The notes under the pieces were generated by a model that made no database searches, was not told the origin of the DNA, and worked only from the letters and a program-made list of their open reading frames with translations. A stretch of 43,574 nucleotides of DNA from Alphaproteobacteria bacterium (GTDB lineage: Bacteria > Pseudomonadota > Alphaproteobacteria > Micavibrionales > UBA2020). How positions within the stretch are numbered: the stretch's first letter is position 1; every line of letters starts with the position of its first letter. Below, one piece after another: positions 25,501 to 32,840 of this stretch. The stretch covers positions 1-43,574 of the forward strand of contig SCTB01000112.1 of NCBI GenBank assembly GCA_004297545.1. The letters are read 5' to 3'. The position numbers and the translations under genes were made by a program.

Positions 25501-25606
25501 CAAGAACCGACAGGGCAGGCCAAAACGCGTTCCAGAACCGCTCGGCCAGCAGGCCAAGTCCGCTAAAGAAAAAGACAAAGGCGTATTTTATATCGCCCCA
25601 GCTCAT
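22520..25606 (-). CDS. TIGR02302/DUF4175 membrane protein with a long Gln/Gly-rich region
   Basis: 1028 residues. The N-terminus has two or three membrane spans (within 10-75), with another near 150 (YGAAVLLVLGILTAQ). A large periplasmic part contains strand-rich modules (YQVSDDYGIRKMYGVISATG) and then helical segments (EQLQALMDDVQQKMREYAKT). Residues about 640-854 are very rich in Gln, Gly and Ser, with a 12-residue tandem unit. The C-terminus (DPLGRESGE, RRRVQQILEELRSRSNEYQR, DYIDRLLETFD) is characteristic of TIGR02302 proteins of alphaproteobacteria, whose function is unknown. The start at 25606 forms an ATGA with the lysA stop; GTG 25615 is less likely. Confidence 0.88.
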   Translation of the reverse strand: MSWGDIKYAFVFFFSGLGLLAERFWNAFWPALSVLAVYMAAACLNVFSFVGPVIHAGLLFFFVAAFSLAATRLGARFRFPRGRDIRRAIEIESDLRHRPLEAMLDRPVEGTPEASRKLWDSYQERLARLREEVKTYRPESDAKNRDPYYVRYGAAVLLVLGILTAQHDALYRIRQGLHIDVTRWLHMKPVALDAWITPPEYTHENPVFLATTQLGAAPVRGPVNVPIGSILKVRLAGYDAPPHVTYAGAETPAFTEPAPHSFTMEMPLDKDGELKIRKGWFRTLGKWMVRVTPDEPPKITLLGTDKADRAALKIKYQVSDDYGIRKMYGVISATGALQKAVGNAAIDFEIPIPEDMKKDEQVHVTDLASHPWAGSEVNLTLYAIDAADHESASEAKKIMLPEREFTNPTAQKIIAERKRLIWYDNLITERLVIKALADIASMPQNYKFDQLVFLGLDMAAKRLMYDGGEEAVQSVVALLWDLAIRVEDGGLSLAARELSDALQRLSEGLKDKSLSKEQLQALMDDVQQKMREYAKTLAQEMQQRMREGKTNPQLSQELADKLMKKIDMGKLMEQMKQLGQGTEREQMEKMAQFLKNSVDRFDPSKLDKMQEAQRKAFEALNKLQKLIERQQSLLDQTNKMQPKQQNQQQQQDQQQQGKQQGQEQSSGDQGQQNQQQQGGGNQGQQQQPQSGGQQGQQQQSQSGGQQGQQQQSQSGGQQGQQQQSQSDGQQQGQQQQSQSGGQQQGQQGQSGQEGATSQQAGGQQPGQQGQGHQGQGGQQQAQPGDGTQGMPSGSQQGQSTQGAGQQPGGDQQTGQQKPGQQGQGGQQPSPDQQAQQQAQQGSGGQGNPQQQGGGEEKYPKVRSPKEGAAEQGTIREKLGDIMRDLGGGMSSLPKQFSNADQAMKAAQNALGNGDTPGSAEAQRQALENLQKAEDDALEQLAKSMQMMIQMGFMPNGQGGGFGDGFDPLGRESGEPGNGGGISGVIKLPDEKERRRVQQILEELRSRSNEYQRPKIERDYIDRLLETFD
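23382..23562. repeat. Tandem 36-bp repeats encoding GQQQQSQSGGQQ units
   Basis: Inside the Gln-rich part of the TIGR02302 gene, a 12-codon unit (GQQQQSQSGGQQ with small variations) recurs about five times. The wider low-complexity stretch covers about 23045-23690. The copies differ at synonymous sites, and this area is likely to vary in length between strains or to be misassembled from short reads. Confidence 0.8.
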
Positions 25607-26865
25607 GCAACCCACCCCGGGATCTTGTCTTTCGAAACGATATCCGCGACCGTCTGCGCGTCACGCACCCGTGCGAATTTGCGGCCCTTGACCAGCACCT
25701 CGCCCGCCAGCGGACGCGTGTTGTAATTGGAAGCCATGACCGCGCCATAGGCGCCGCTGGTCATGATCGCGACGAGGTCGCCCGCCTTCAGCTCGGGCAG
25801 TTTTTCGTTGACCAGAAATGTGTCGCCCGTTTCGCAGACCGGGCCGACCACGTCATAGATCGTTTTCGCCGGCGCCTTTTCGCAGGGCACGACAGCATGA
25901 TAGGCGCCGTAAAGCGAGGGGCGCAAAAGGTCGTTCATCGCGGCATCCAGGATCAGGAATTTTTTGTCGCGGCCCTTCTTCACCTGCACGACACGCGAGA
26001 GCAGCAGCCCCGCATTGCCGACGATGGAGCGGCCGGGCTCGATGATGACATGCACACCCAGCGGCGAAATGATGTCGCGCACCATCAGCGCGTAAAGATG
26101 CAGGTCTGGCGGAATTTCGTCCTTGTAGGTGATGCCGATGCCGCCGCCCAGATCGACGCGGGTGATGTCATGCCCCTGCCGCCGCAGCAGCCGCACGAGG
26201 TCGGCCACGCGCTTGTAGGCATTGCGGAACGGCCCCAGCGCGGTCAGCTGCGACCCGATATGCACGGCCACGCCCGCCGCCACCACGCCCGGCAGCTGTT
26301 TGGCGCGCGCATAGAGCGCAGGCGCATAGCGGATGTCGACGCCGAACTTGTTTTCCTTCTTGCCGGTCGTGATTTTGGCATGGGTGCGCGCGTCCACATT
26401 CGGGTTCACGCGGAAGGCGACGGCGACTTTTTTACGCAATCTCACGGCGATGCGCGAAATCATTTCCAGCTCGGGCTCGGATTCGACGTTGATCTGGAAC
26501 AACCCGCGTTTTATCGCTTCCTCCAGCTCCGCCGTGCTCTTCCCGACGCCGGAATACACTATTTTCTTAGGCGAGATACCCGCTTTCAGCGCGCGGTACA
26601 GTTCCCCGCCCGAGACGATATCGGCGCCGGCGCCCTGCTTTTGCAGCAGGCGCAGCACGGCCAGGTTGCTGTTGGCCTTGCAGGCGTAGCAGATAGTGAA
26701 ATCATCCGAGCTCATAACGGCGGAAAGCGCCTGCCGGTAGGCGTTGAAATTCTGCTCGATCTTCCCGGCTGAATAGCAATAGACGGGCGTGCCGAAGGAG
26801 GCCGCGATTTCCTCCAGCGCCACGTCTTCCATGTGAAGCGTATTTTTACGGTAGCCTGTTGTCAT
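25603..26865 (-). CDS. lysA: Diaminopimelate decarboxylase
   Basis: 420-residue PLP enzyme making lysine from meso-diaminopimelate, the last step of lysine synthesis. The pyridoxal lysine is in [14 protein letters not shown] at about residue 63. The phosphate-binding [14 protein letters not shown] and the active-site Cys of GPVCETGD are present. The start at 26865 overlaps the stop of the LptM-like gene as ATGA; a longer frame from 27030 simply runs through that small gene out of frame. The order lptM-lysA-TIGR02302, with tlpA divergent, is conserved in alphaproteobacteria, although argH normally lies before lptM. Confidence 0.95.
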   Translation of the reverse strand: MTTGYRKNTLHMEDVALEEIAASFGTPVYCYSAGKIEQNFNAYRQALSAVMSSDDFTICYACKANSNLAVLRLLQKQGAGADIVSGGELYRALKAGISPKKIVYSGVGKSTAELEEAIKRGLFQINVESEPELEMISRIAVRLRKKVAVAFRVNPNVDARTHAKITTGKKENKFGVDIRYAPALYARAKQLPGVVAAGVAVHIGSQLTALGPFRNAYKRVADLVRLLRRQGHDITRVDLGGGIGITYKDEIPPDLHLYALMVRDIISPLGVHVIIEPGRSIVGNAGLLLSRVVQVKKGRDKKFLILDAAMNDLLRPSLYGAYHAVVPCEKAPAKTIYDVVGPVCETGDTFLVNEKLPELKAGDLVAIMTSGAYGAVMASNYNTRPLAGEVLVKGRKFARVRDAQTVADIVSKDKIPGWVA

Positions 26866-27023
26866 GGGGTGCTGTTCTTCGGGGCCGGATCGGTTGAGGG
26901 GTCGGGATAGGTCTGGGGGAAGGTGTCTTTCTTCACGCTGGCAGGCGGATCCACGTGCGACGGCTTGACGCCGCAGCCCGTCAGGAGCATAGCCATGCAC
27001 AGGGAAATCACTGTTATTTTCAT
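26862..27023 (-). CDS. lptM: LptM-like small lipoprotein (LPS translocon chaperone family)
   Basis: A 53-residue lipoprotein, easy to miss because a longer overlapping frame hides it. The signal MKITVISLCMAMLLTGC has a perfect lipobox (LTGC) and is followed by GVKPSHVDPP and a Pro/Asp-rich tail. LptM (YifL) in E. coli has the same layout, CGLKGPLYFPP after the lipid cysteine, and helps oxidative maturation of LptD. GAGGGTGA upstream is a strong Shine-Dalgarno. The stop overlaps the lysA start as ATGA. Assignment rests on the lipobox, size and position before lysA; function in this organism is inferred. Confidence 0.75.
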   Translation of the reverse strand: MKITVISLCMAMLLTGCGVKPSHVDPPASVKKDTFPQTYPDPSTDPAPKNSTP

Positions 27024-27083
27024 TCTTCACCCTCTATATAAAGTAACATAGAGTTCAATTACTTATTGTGGAGTTAAAGACAT

Positions 27084-27638
27084 ATGCGGGTAAAGCCTCA
27101 AATGGCCCTGTGGGTGGTCGCCCTGGCGGCTCTCCTGTCTTATGGCATAGTCTCTCTTATTCTATCACATCGCGATGCGGGACGGGTCAATATTTCGGAA
27201 AATCAAGACCTTAAATCCCTCCCCGCCGCCGCCTTTTATGACGCCAGTGGAAAAAAGGTGACCCTCGACGATTTCAAGGGACAGCCCGTGCTGGTGAACC
27301 TTTGGGCTACCTGGTGCCCCCCTTGCGTAGGCGAGCTCCCCTCGCTGGAACGGCTGCAGGGAAAGCTGCGGAAGCAAGGTCTCGTCGTCGTCGCCATCTC
27401 CATGGACCGCGGGGAGGACATGACGGCCATCACCAAATTCCTCGACAAGAACCGCATCGAGCACCTCACCCCCTATTGGGACAAGGACCGCGAGGTGCTG
27501 GAAAACTGGCACGCCGAAAACCTGCCTGTCAGTTATCTTATCGGCCGCGACGGCACGGTGCGCAAGAAATTCGAGGGACCGGCTGTGTGGGACAGGGGCG
27601 AGATGCTGAAGATGGTACAGGGGATGATCGCCCCATAA
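27084..27638 (+). CDS. TlpA-like membrane-anchored thioredoxin
   Basis: 184 residues. An N-terminal membrane anchor (ALWVVALAALLSYGIVSLIL) is followed by a periplasmic thioredoxin fold of the TlpA/ResA family. The active site is NLWATWCPPC with Cys78 and Cys81; the cis-proline is in the NLPVSYLIGRDG segment. It should reduce disulfides, probably for cytochrome c or oxidase assembly. The gene is divergent from lptM-lysA with 60 bp between the starts. GGAG lies upstream of the ATG. Confidence 0.9.
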   Translation: MRVKPQMALWVVALAALLSYGIVSLILSHRDAGRVNISENQDLKSLPAAAFYDASGKKVTLDDFKGQPVLVNLWATWCPPCVGELPSLERLQGKLRKQGLVVVAISMDRGEDMTAITKFLDKNRIEHLTPYWDKDREVLENWHAENLPVSYLIGRDGTVRKKFEGPAVWDRGEMLKMVQGMIAP

Positions 27639-27643
27639 AAAGC

Positions 27644-27682
27644 GCGTCCGCGCGAGCCGGATTAACCGGCCCGCGCGGACGC
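27644..27682 (-). terminator. Intrinsic terminator of the hemerythrin gene
   Basis: A 17-bp stem (gcgtccgcgcgagccgg / ccggcccgcgcggacgc, one mismatch) with loop attaa. On the minus strand it is followed by gctttttatgg, a proper T-run, so it serves the minus-strand gene ending at 27726. On the plus strand the T-run is poor, but it may still slow transcription from the TlpA gene. A second small hairpin (ttcccgc / gcgggaa) lies at 27692-27711. Confidence 0.8.
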
Positions 27683-27725
27683 CTTTGCGAATTCCCGCGT
27701 TATAGCGGGAACGACAAACTTTAAT

Positions 27726-28307
27726 TCAGACGATGCCACCCTCATCCGTCATGCGGGTCTTTTCATAGGCGCTGACAAGGGGGATGCTCTTTTCGTCGAA
27801 GACCGCCGCGCCCATCTCTTCCTCGATTTCCGCTCTGCGTTTCTCCATCTCGCGGCCGATAGCGTCGAGGTTGACGTTGTAATCCTCCGCCATCGGGAAA
27901 ATCTGGTCTTCTTCTTCCCTGATATGGTTCCGGATATGCTCGCCAAGGACGATGAATTTCGCGTCATGAAGGGCCTCGCCCGGCAGCATTTCAAGCAGTT
28001 CATCAATGTGCGCCCGCGCCTGGCTGTGCTCGACCATTGCTTCGTCCAGCATGTCGTTGCCGCCCGCGGCGCGGCGCACGGCGGGATAGAAAATTTCCTC
28101 CTCGAGCCGGGTATGCAGCAGCAGCGCCGCGCAGGCTTTCTTCACCAGCGCGTCTTTTTCGGACGGCGGCGCGCCCTCCTCCGTCATCTTCCGGAATGTC
28201 TTGAAAAGGCCCATGATTTCCTTATGGTCCTGCTCCAGCATGTCGAGCACGTTTTTCCGGCCCGTGAACATCTCTTTGAAAGTCCGGTTTTTCATGAATA
28301 CTTTCAT
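27726..28307 (-). CDS. Hemerythrin HHE-domain protein
   Basis: 193 residues. A four-helix hemerythrin-like domain with candidate di-iron ligands in DHKEIMGLF, LLLHTRLEEEIFYPAV, VEHSQARAHIDEL and EHIRNHIREEEDQIFPMA. Family members bind oxygen, nitric oxide or sense iron/redox state; which applies here is unclear. There is no signal peptide, so it is cytoplasmic. GGAGG at a 5-base distance supports the start at 28307. It stands alone with its own terminator. Confidence 0.88.
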   Translation of the reverse strand: MKVFMKNRTFKEMFTGRKNVLDMLEQDHKEIMGLFKTFRKMTEEGAPPSEKDALVKKACAALLLHTRLEEEIFYPAVRRAAGGNDMLDEAMVEHSQARAHIDELLEMLPGEALHDAKFIVLGEHIRNHIREEEDQIFPMAEDYNVNLDAIGREMEKRRAEIEEEMGAAVFDEKSIPLVSAYEKTRMTDEGGIV

Positions 28308-28382
28308 GGCGGCCTCCGCTGTCTGGCTGCTTCCATCCTGATATCTAACGAACGGCGTGACCGGGGCGTTCCCATCTGTATT

Positions 28383-28697
28383 TCAGTCGAGGGAAGCGCT
28401 CCAGGCCGCCAATTGCGCAAACAGCGCCTGCCCGTCGCCCGCGACCAGCACGACCTTCTGCCGGTTCGTATCGCCCGACAGCAATGAAAACGCTGATTTT
28501 GGCAGGCCCCATTCCTGCGCCAGCAGGGCCAGCAGTTCCTTGTTGGCTTTTCCGTCCTCGGGAGGGGAGCGGACGGAAATTTTAAGGGCCTTTTTGCCGT
28601 CGCCCGCATCGACCACGCCGGCAATGCCGTCATGCCGCGCGCCGGGAGTCAGCCGCACGTTGACGGTGACGCCCTGCTTATGGATTTTGAAAGGCAT
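28383..28697 (-). CDS. DUF167 (YggU-type) protein
   Basis: 104 residues with the DUF167 landmarks VRLTPGARHDGIAGV, LKISVRSPPEDGKANKELLA and FSLLSGDTNRQKVVLV. The family is widespread and small, with a known fold but no settled function. The start codon overlaps the stop of the upstream membrane-protein gene as TAATG, so the two are co-translated. Confidence 0.88.
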   Translation of the reverse strand: MPFKIHKQGVTVNVRLTPGARHDGIAGVVDAGDGKKALKISVRSPPEDGKANKELLALLAQEWGLPKSAFSLLSGDTNRQKVVLVAGDGQALFAQLAAWSASLD

Positions 28698-28975
28698 TAC
28701 TTCTTTTCGCGCATGACGGGTATGCGCATCTGCTTGCCCTGCTCGGGGTCGACGAAATAGACTTCGTCGCCCTTGGGCGAGACGACATACATGGCAAGCC
28801 CGCCCTTCCAGGCCGACATCATCTGGATGCTGCCGACAGCGGGCAGCGTGATTTCCTGGAGCGGCTCGGTTTTCGGGCGCATCGAGGCATTGGTCGCAAT
28901 GCCATAGACAAGCAGGCCCAGCCCCGCGAAGAGCAGGACGGTCATGACAGTGACGAGGGCGATCATTCCGCGCAT
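28697..28975 (-). CDS. Small single-span membrane protein (DUF6476-like)
   Basis: 92 residues. One N-terminal membrane span (MIALVTVMTVLLFAGLGLLV) is followed by a compact strand-rich region (VGSIQMMSAWKGGLAMYVVS, FVDPEQGKQMRIPVM). Small proteins of this shape lie divergent from rluD in many alphaproteobacteria and are grouped as DUF6476; I match it by shape and place, not by alignment. Function unknown. Only 33 bp separate its start from that of the rluD gene. Confidence 0.7.
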   Translation of the reverse strand: MRGMIALVTVMTVLLFAGLGLLVYGIATNASMRPKTEPLQEITLPAVGSIQMMSAWKGGLAMYVVSPKGDEVYFVDPEQGKQMRIPVMREKK

Positions 28976-29008
28976 GGATTTATACCTTGGTTACGCTATA
29001 TTGTTACC

Positions 29009-29989
29009 ATGGAACGCCTAGAGGTCAAAGCGGCAAACGAAGACCAGGGGCAGCGCCTGGACAAGGTGCTGACGCGCCACGCGCCGCAGTTTTCGCGCGC
29101 CCGGCTGCAAAGCCTGATCGAGGCCGGGCACGTCACCGCCGGAGGAAAGCCCATGACGGGCGCGTCGCAGCGCGTCAAGGCCGGCGACGTGTTCATCGTG
29201 ACCGTGCCGCCCGCGCAGGAGGCGGAGCCGGAGCCGCAGGATATCGCGCTCGACATCGTTTATGAGGACAAGGACCTGCTGGTCATTAACAAGGCGCCCG
29301 GCATGGTCGTGCATCCCGCCGCCGGAAACTGGGACGGCACGCTGGTGAACGCGCTGCTCGGGCATTGCGGGGACGAGCTTTCGGGCATCGGCGGCGTGAA
29401 GCGCCCCGGCATCGTGCATCGCCTCGACAAGGAAACCTCCGGCCTTATGGTCGTCGCGAAAAACGACGCCGCGCATCACGGCCTTTCCGAACAGCTTTCG
29501 TCGCGCAGCCTGACGCGCGTTTATGAAGCCATCGTCTGGGGCAATGTGACGCCGGCCGCAGGCCGCATCGAGACCAATATCGGGCGCAGCCGCGCCAACC
29601 GCCAGAAGATGGCGGTGCAGGAAGACGGCGGCAAGGAAGCCGTGACGGATTACAAGCTGCTGGAAGGCTTCGGGCTTGTCGCCTCCCTCGTCGAATGCCG
29701 CCTGCGGACCGGGCGCACCCACCAGATCCGCGTGCATATGGCGCATATCAAACACTGGCTTGTCGGCGACCCCGTTTACGGGCGCGGGACGATAACGCGC
29801 TTCCTGAAATTGCATAAGGTGCCGGAAAAGACGGCGGAGGCGCTGAAACAGTTTCCCCGGCAGGCCCTGCATGCCGCCCGCCTTGAATTTGTTCACCCGA
29901 TACGCCAGAATAAATTGAAATTTGCGGCCGAAGCTCCGGATGATATGAAAAACCTCCTGAGGCAACTGCGGAAACAATATCGAGGGTAA
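29009..29989 (+). CDS. rluD: RluD-family 23S rRNA pseudouridine synthase
   Basis: 326 residues. An N-terminal S4 RNA-binding domain (QRLDKVLTRHAPQFSRARLQ, LIEAGHVT) and a pseudouridine synthase domain with catalytic Asp140 in IVHRLDKETSGLMVVAK. LRTGRTHQIRVHMAHIKHWL followed by VGDPVYG is the usual C-terminal block. It is expected to modify helix 69 of 23S rRNA. No clear Shine-Dalgarno precedes ATG 29009. The next gene begins two bases after the stop. RluC/RluA specificity cannot be fully excluded. Confidence 0.92.
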   Translation: MERLEVKAANEDQGQRLDKVLTRHAPQFSRARLQSLIEAGHVTAGGKPMTGASQRVKAGDVFIVTVPPAQEAEPEPQDIALDIVYEDKDLLVINKAPGMVVHPAAGNWDGTLVNALLGHCGDELSGIGGVKRPGIVHRLDKETSGLMVVAKNDAAHHGLSEQLSSRSLTRVYEAIVWGNVTPAAGRIETNIGRSRANRQKMAVQEDGGKEAVTDYKLLEGFGLVASLVECRLRTGRTHQIRVHMAHIKHWLVGDPVYGRGTITRFLKLHKVPEKTAEALKQFPRQALHAARLEFVHPIRQNKLKFAAEAPDDMKNLLRQLRKQYRG

Positions 29990-29991
29990 AA

Positions 29992-30633
29992 ATGACGATC
30001 GATCCGAATGCGACGCTGAACGTTTCGGCCGACGCGGGTCACATGAACAAGGGCGAGGAAGTCGATCTCACGAATATGGACGCGAGCCTGCGCCGCGTCT
30101 TCGTGGGTCTTGGCTGGGATGCGCCTGAAGCAAAAGACGGCTACCCCGTCGACGTGGACGCCTGTGCCTTCATCCTGAACCGCGACGGGCGGGTCCGCCG
30201 GGACACGGATTTCGTGTTCTACAACAACCTCGAGACCGAGCAGGGCGCGATCAAGCACCGCGGCGACAATACCTCGGGCCTTGAAAGTTCCCAGGCGGAA
30301 AAGTCGGACGCCGAAGTCATCGAGTTGCTGCTCGAAGGCTTTGCCTTCGACGTCGAGAAAATAGCTTTTTCCGTGACCATCCACAACGCAGAGGAACGCG
30401 GCCAGACCTTCGGCCTCGTCAAGAACGCCTACATGCGCATTGTGAACGTGGACAACGGCAAGGAGCTGGCGCGTTTCGACCTCACCGAAGACGCGGGCGC
30501 CGACAACGCCATCGTCTTCGGCGAAATGATCCGCGACGGCATCAACTGGAAATTCAAGGCTATCGGGACGAGCAGCAAGGGCGGGCTTTACAAAATCGCC
30601 CGCGACTTCGGCGTCAACGTCGCGCCGAACTGA
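29992..30633 (+). CDS. TerD-family calcium-binding stress protein
   Basis: 213 residues. The TerD fold is shown by VFVGLGWDAPEA, the calcium-site strands VDVDACAFILNRDGRV and DTDFVFYNN, then HRGDNTSG, and the C-terminal FDLTEDAGADNAIVFGEMIR. TerD-type proteins are linked to tellurite and other envelope or redox stress, usually in ter operons. Here it is single and coupled to rluD, with GAGGGTAAAA just before the ATG. No other ter gene is nearby, so a general role is more likely than tellurite resistance. Confidence 0.9.
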   Translation: MTIDPNATLNVSADAGHMNKGEEVDLTNMDASLRRVFVGLGWDAPEAKDGYPVDVDACAFILNRDGRVRRDTDFVFYNNLETEQGAIKHRGDNTSGLESSQAEKSDAEVIELLLEGFAFDVEKIAFSVTIHNAEERGQTFGLVKNAYMRIVNVDNGKELARFDLTEDAGADNAIVFGEMIRDGINWKFKAIGTSSKGGLYKIARDFGVNVAPN

Positions 30634-30651
30634 TCATTGCACGCATAATTG

Positions 30652-31404
30652 TTAAGGATTTTTCGGGGCAGGCGTCTCGGCCTTCGGCGCAACTGGAGCC
30701 GGAGTTTTGACCTCAGGCCCCTTCTCCGCAGCTTCGAGTTTCTGCGCGATATCGGCGCGGCCGTGTTTTTTGGCAATAACAAGCGCCGTTTCATGGCTGA
30801 AAGACTTCACTTCGCGGTCCGCGCCTTTGGCAAGCAGCAGCGTGACGATGGCGGCCTGCCCGTCTTCCGCCGCGCGCATGAGCGGCGAATAGCCGTCGCT
30901 GTCCCGGTCGTTCAGTTGCGCGCCGGCCTTGATGAGAACTTCGGCGGCGCCGGTGTGCCCCCGCCGCAGCGACCAGGCGAGCGCCGAATTGCCGAGGCCG
31001 TCTTTCGCGTCAATGACCGCACCTTTGGCAATGAGCGTGCCGATGATTCCCGCATGTCCTCCCTTGGCCGCGCCGGTCAGTGCGGTGCCGCCGAACATAT
31101 CTTGTGCGTCCGTTGCCGCGCCTGCGGCGAGCAGGGCCTCGACGGCCCGCGCATGCCCCCGCTCCGCCGCCAAAATCAGCGCCGTGGATCGGAAAATATC
31201 CCTGCCGTTCACATCCGCGCCGTCCTTGATCAGCTGAAGAACATGTGGCTCGGAACAGCGCCAGTGGTCCTTGAGGGTTTCCTCGCGCAGGGCGCGGCCG
31301 AGGCGTTGCGGTTTGCTGAAAAAATTAAATACACCCGGAAGGGGAATTTTAAGCTTCCGCGGCTTGCTGAAAAAATCGAAAACTTTCCTGAATTTTTCGC
31401 GCAT
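30652..31404 (-). CDS. Ankyrin-repeat protein
   Basis: 250 residues with no signal peptide. A basic N-terminus (FRKVFDFFSKPRKLKIPLPG, then a second FNFFSKPQRLGR) contains a doubled FFSKP motif. About six ankyrin repeats follow between residues 50 and 230 (e.g. STALILAAERGHARAVEALL; GNSALAWSLRRGHTGAAEVL). The C-terminus is Pro/Ala/Lys-rich. Protein-binding role expected, partner unknown. Ten bases separate its start from the upstream ankyrin gene stop, with AGAGGTG in the gap, so they form one operon. Confidence 0.85.
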   Translation of the reverse strand: MREKFRKVFDFFSKPRKLKIPLPGVFNFFSKPQRLGRALREETLKDHWRCSEPHVLQLIKDGADVNGRDIFRSTALILAAERGHARAVEALLAAGAATDAQDMFGGTALTGAAKGGHAGIIGTLIAKGAVIDAKDGLGNSALAWSLRRGHTGAAEVLIKAGAQLNDRDSDGYSPLMRAAEDGQAAIVTLLLAKGADREVKSFSHETALVIAKKHGRADIAQKLEAAEKGPEVKTPAPVAPKAETPAPKNP

Positions 31405-31414
31405 ATGACACCTC

Positions 31415-32407
31415 TTACGCCTTCGGCAGGCTCAATCCCTTGCGCGGCTTTTCGACGACAGGCCCTTTGATGGATGCGTGGTCTGCCTTGCCCCCTAACC
31501 GTTCCAGCTCGGTAAAAGCACGTTCCAAAACGGTCTTGTCGTCAAATTCGTCAAAGGTCTTCACCGCGACGGCTTCCGACCTTGTGGCGAGATTCTGCGA
31601 GATCTGCGTATAGGTGCGGGCCGCGAAATTGAACACTTCCGTCAGTTTATAGCCGATCTTTTTTTCCTCCGCCGTCACGGCGATTTTATCCGGCGCGAGC
31701 AGCGACCATGGGTCTTTGGGCTTTTCCTCGGCAGAACGGCGGCGTTGCTCCTCGACTTCCTTCTGGCGCGCGGCCCGCAATTGCTTGGCGGATTCCGCTT
31801 TCAGGCATTGCGCCTGGTAATCCTGGCCGGATTCGACGGCAAAATCCCAGACATGCCGGCCATCGCGCGTTTCCGCATGGACGTCCGCCCCCGCGCTCAG
31901 GAGAATTTTGATGACTTCCGCGTCGCCGCGCGCGGCAGCCATGTGCAGCGGCGTGGCCCCCGCCTCGTCCCGCGCGTTCACCTCGGCGCCCGATTCAAGC
32001 AGGACCTTGACCGCATCGGTCTTCTTGCCGCGGCGTGATGCGTGGTGCAGCGCGGTCTGGCCCATTTTGTCGCGCGCTTCGAGATCGGCACCGAAATTCA
32101 GCAGATCCTCGATCTTGTAGCGGCACGGATAACCTTCATCGAGCGCCGCGTAATGCAGCGCTGTCGCTCCCGTGCCATCGCCGGAATTCACGTCGACGCC
32201 GCGGTTGAGGAAGATGGAGAGCATCTCCCGCCCTTTGCTTGTGTAGTTGTATTCGGAATAGTTGATGGCGAAATGCAGTCCCGTCCGGCCTTCGGCGCTG
32301 CGGGCCTGCGGATCCGCGCCTTCCTTCACAAGCTGGCGCGCAGCATCCGCGTTGCCGTTGGCGGCAAGCTGAAGGAGCCGGTTATCGAGGTCCTTGTTCT
32401 GGCCCAT
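31415..32407 (-). CDS. Ankyrin-repeat protein with a distinct C-terminal domain
   Basis: 330 residues, no signal peptide. Ankyrin repeats cover about residues 5-200 (TGLHFAINYSEYNY; TALHHASRRGKKTDAVKVLL; TPLHMAAARGDAEVIKILLS). A charged helix follows (KQLRAARQKEVEEQRRRSAE). The last 100 residues are a separate region beginning DPWSLLAPDKIAVTAEEKKI and continuing GYKLTEVFNFAARTYTQISQ, with FDEFDDKTVLERAFTELERL. I do not recognise this C-terminal domain. First gene of the two-gene ankyrin operon; a palindromic repeat lies upstream. Confidence 0.85.
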   Translation of the reverse strand: MGQNKDLDNRLLQLAANGNADAARQLVKEGADPQARSAEGRTGLHFAINYSEYNYTSKGREMLSIFLNRGVDVNSGDGTGATALHYAALDEGYPCRYKIEDLLNFGADLEARDKMGQTALHHASRRGKKTDAVKVLLESGAEVNARDEAGATPLHMAAARGDAEVIKILLSAGADVHAETRDGRHVWDFAVESGQDYQAQCLKAESAKQLRAARQKEVEEQRRRSAEEKPKDPWSLLAPDKIAVTAEEKKIGYKLTEVFNFAARTYTQISQNLATRSEAVAVKTFDEFDDKTVLERAFTELERLGGKADHASIKGPVVEKPRKGLSLPKA

Positions 32408-32490
32408 GTTCCCGTTCGCTTTTAAATATGTATTTTACATACCGCGCGGCGGGGATTTGGTCAATCCGATGAAATTATCCATAACAATAA

Positions 32491-32604
32491 CCCCGTGACC
32501 CCGGCGAAAGCCGGGGTCTAAGCAATCTCAGCCTAAGCTCTGGAAATTATTACGATCTGGATGACGGAAAGAGCTCAGACCCCGGCTTTCGCCGGGGTTA
32601 CGGG
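32491..32604. repeat. Two-armed palindromic repeat, family B copy 2
   Basis: Left arm from 32491 (ccccgtgaccccggcgaaag), right arm ending at 32604 (its inverted copy with ctttcgccgggg). Each arm folds by itself and the arms pair with each other. It fills most of the 199-bp space between the ankyrin operon start and the end of the DUF6898-like gene. Confidence 0.82.
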
Positions 32605-32606
32605 AA

Positions 32607-32810
32607 TTATTCCCCGATAATGCCTTTTTTCTTCAGCACATACTCCAGCCGCTTCAGCGCGTTATTTTTGAACACGGCCTCGCCCGCGGCCGCCGGGCAC
32701 TGGATGACGATTTCGGTCATGGTGGCGGTATCCATGGCGCTCACGCGCATCAGGTTTCCGGCCGGCCTGAATTCGAAAATGACCTCGCGTCCTTCAAGGA
32801 TTTCTGCCAT
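32607..32810 (-). CDS. DUF6898-like small protein
   Basis: 67 residues: [20 protein letters not shown], then [19 protein letters not shown] and a basic end [13 protein letters not shown]. This VIFEFR...VSAxDxxTxTEV pattern is that of small alphaproteobacterial proteins grouped as DUF6898, recalled from memory and unsearched. No function is known. A longer frame to 33101 exists, but it runs antisense into the dehydrogenase gene; the first methionine with this conserved core is at 32810. It is divergent from gcdH with 30 bases between the starts. Confidence 0.7.
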   Translation of the reverse strand: MAEILEGREVIFEFRPAGNLMRVSAMDTATMTEIVIQCPAAAGEAVFKNNALKRLEYVLKKKGIIGE

Positions 32811-32840
32811 ATTTTGCCCATCAAACAAGGATATATGGTC

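Noticed and set aside
23546..25726. 726-codon plus-strand frame opposite the TIGR02302 gene
   Set aside because: Starts with Leu runs that are simply the antisense of Gln codons; not a membrane protein.
26866..27030. N-terminal extension of LysA by 55 residues
   Set aside because: The extra stretch overlaps a better lipoprotein gene in another frame and has no family match.
29992..30633. Tellurite-resistance locus
   Set aside because: Only one TerD-family gene is present, with no terA, terB, terC or terZ nearby.
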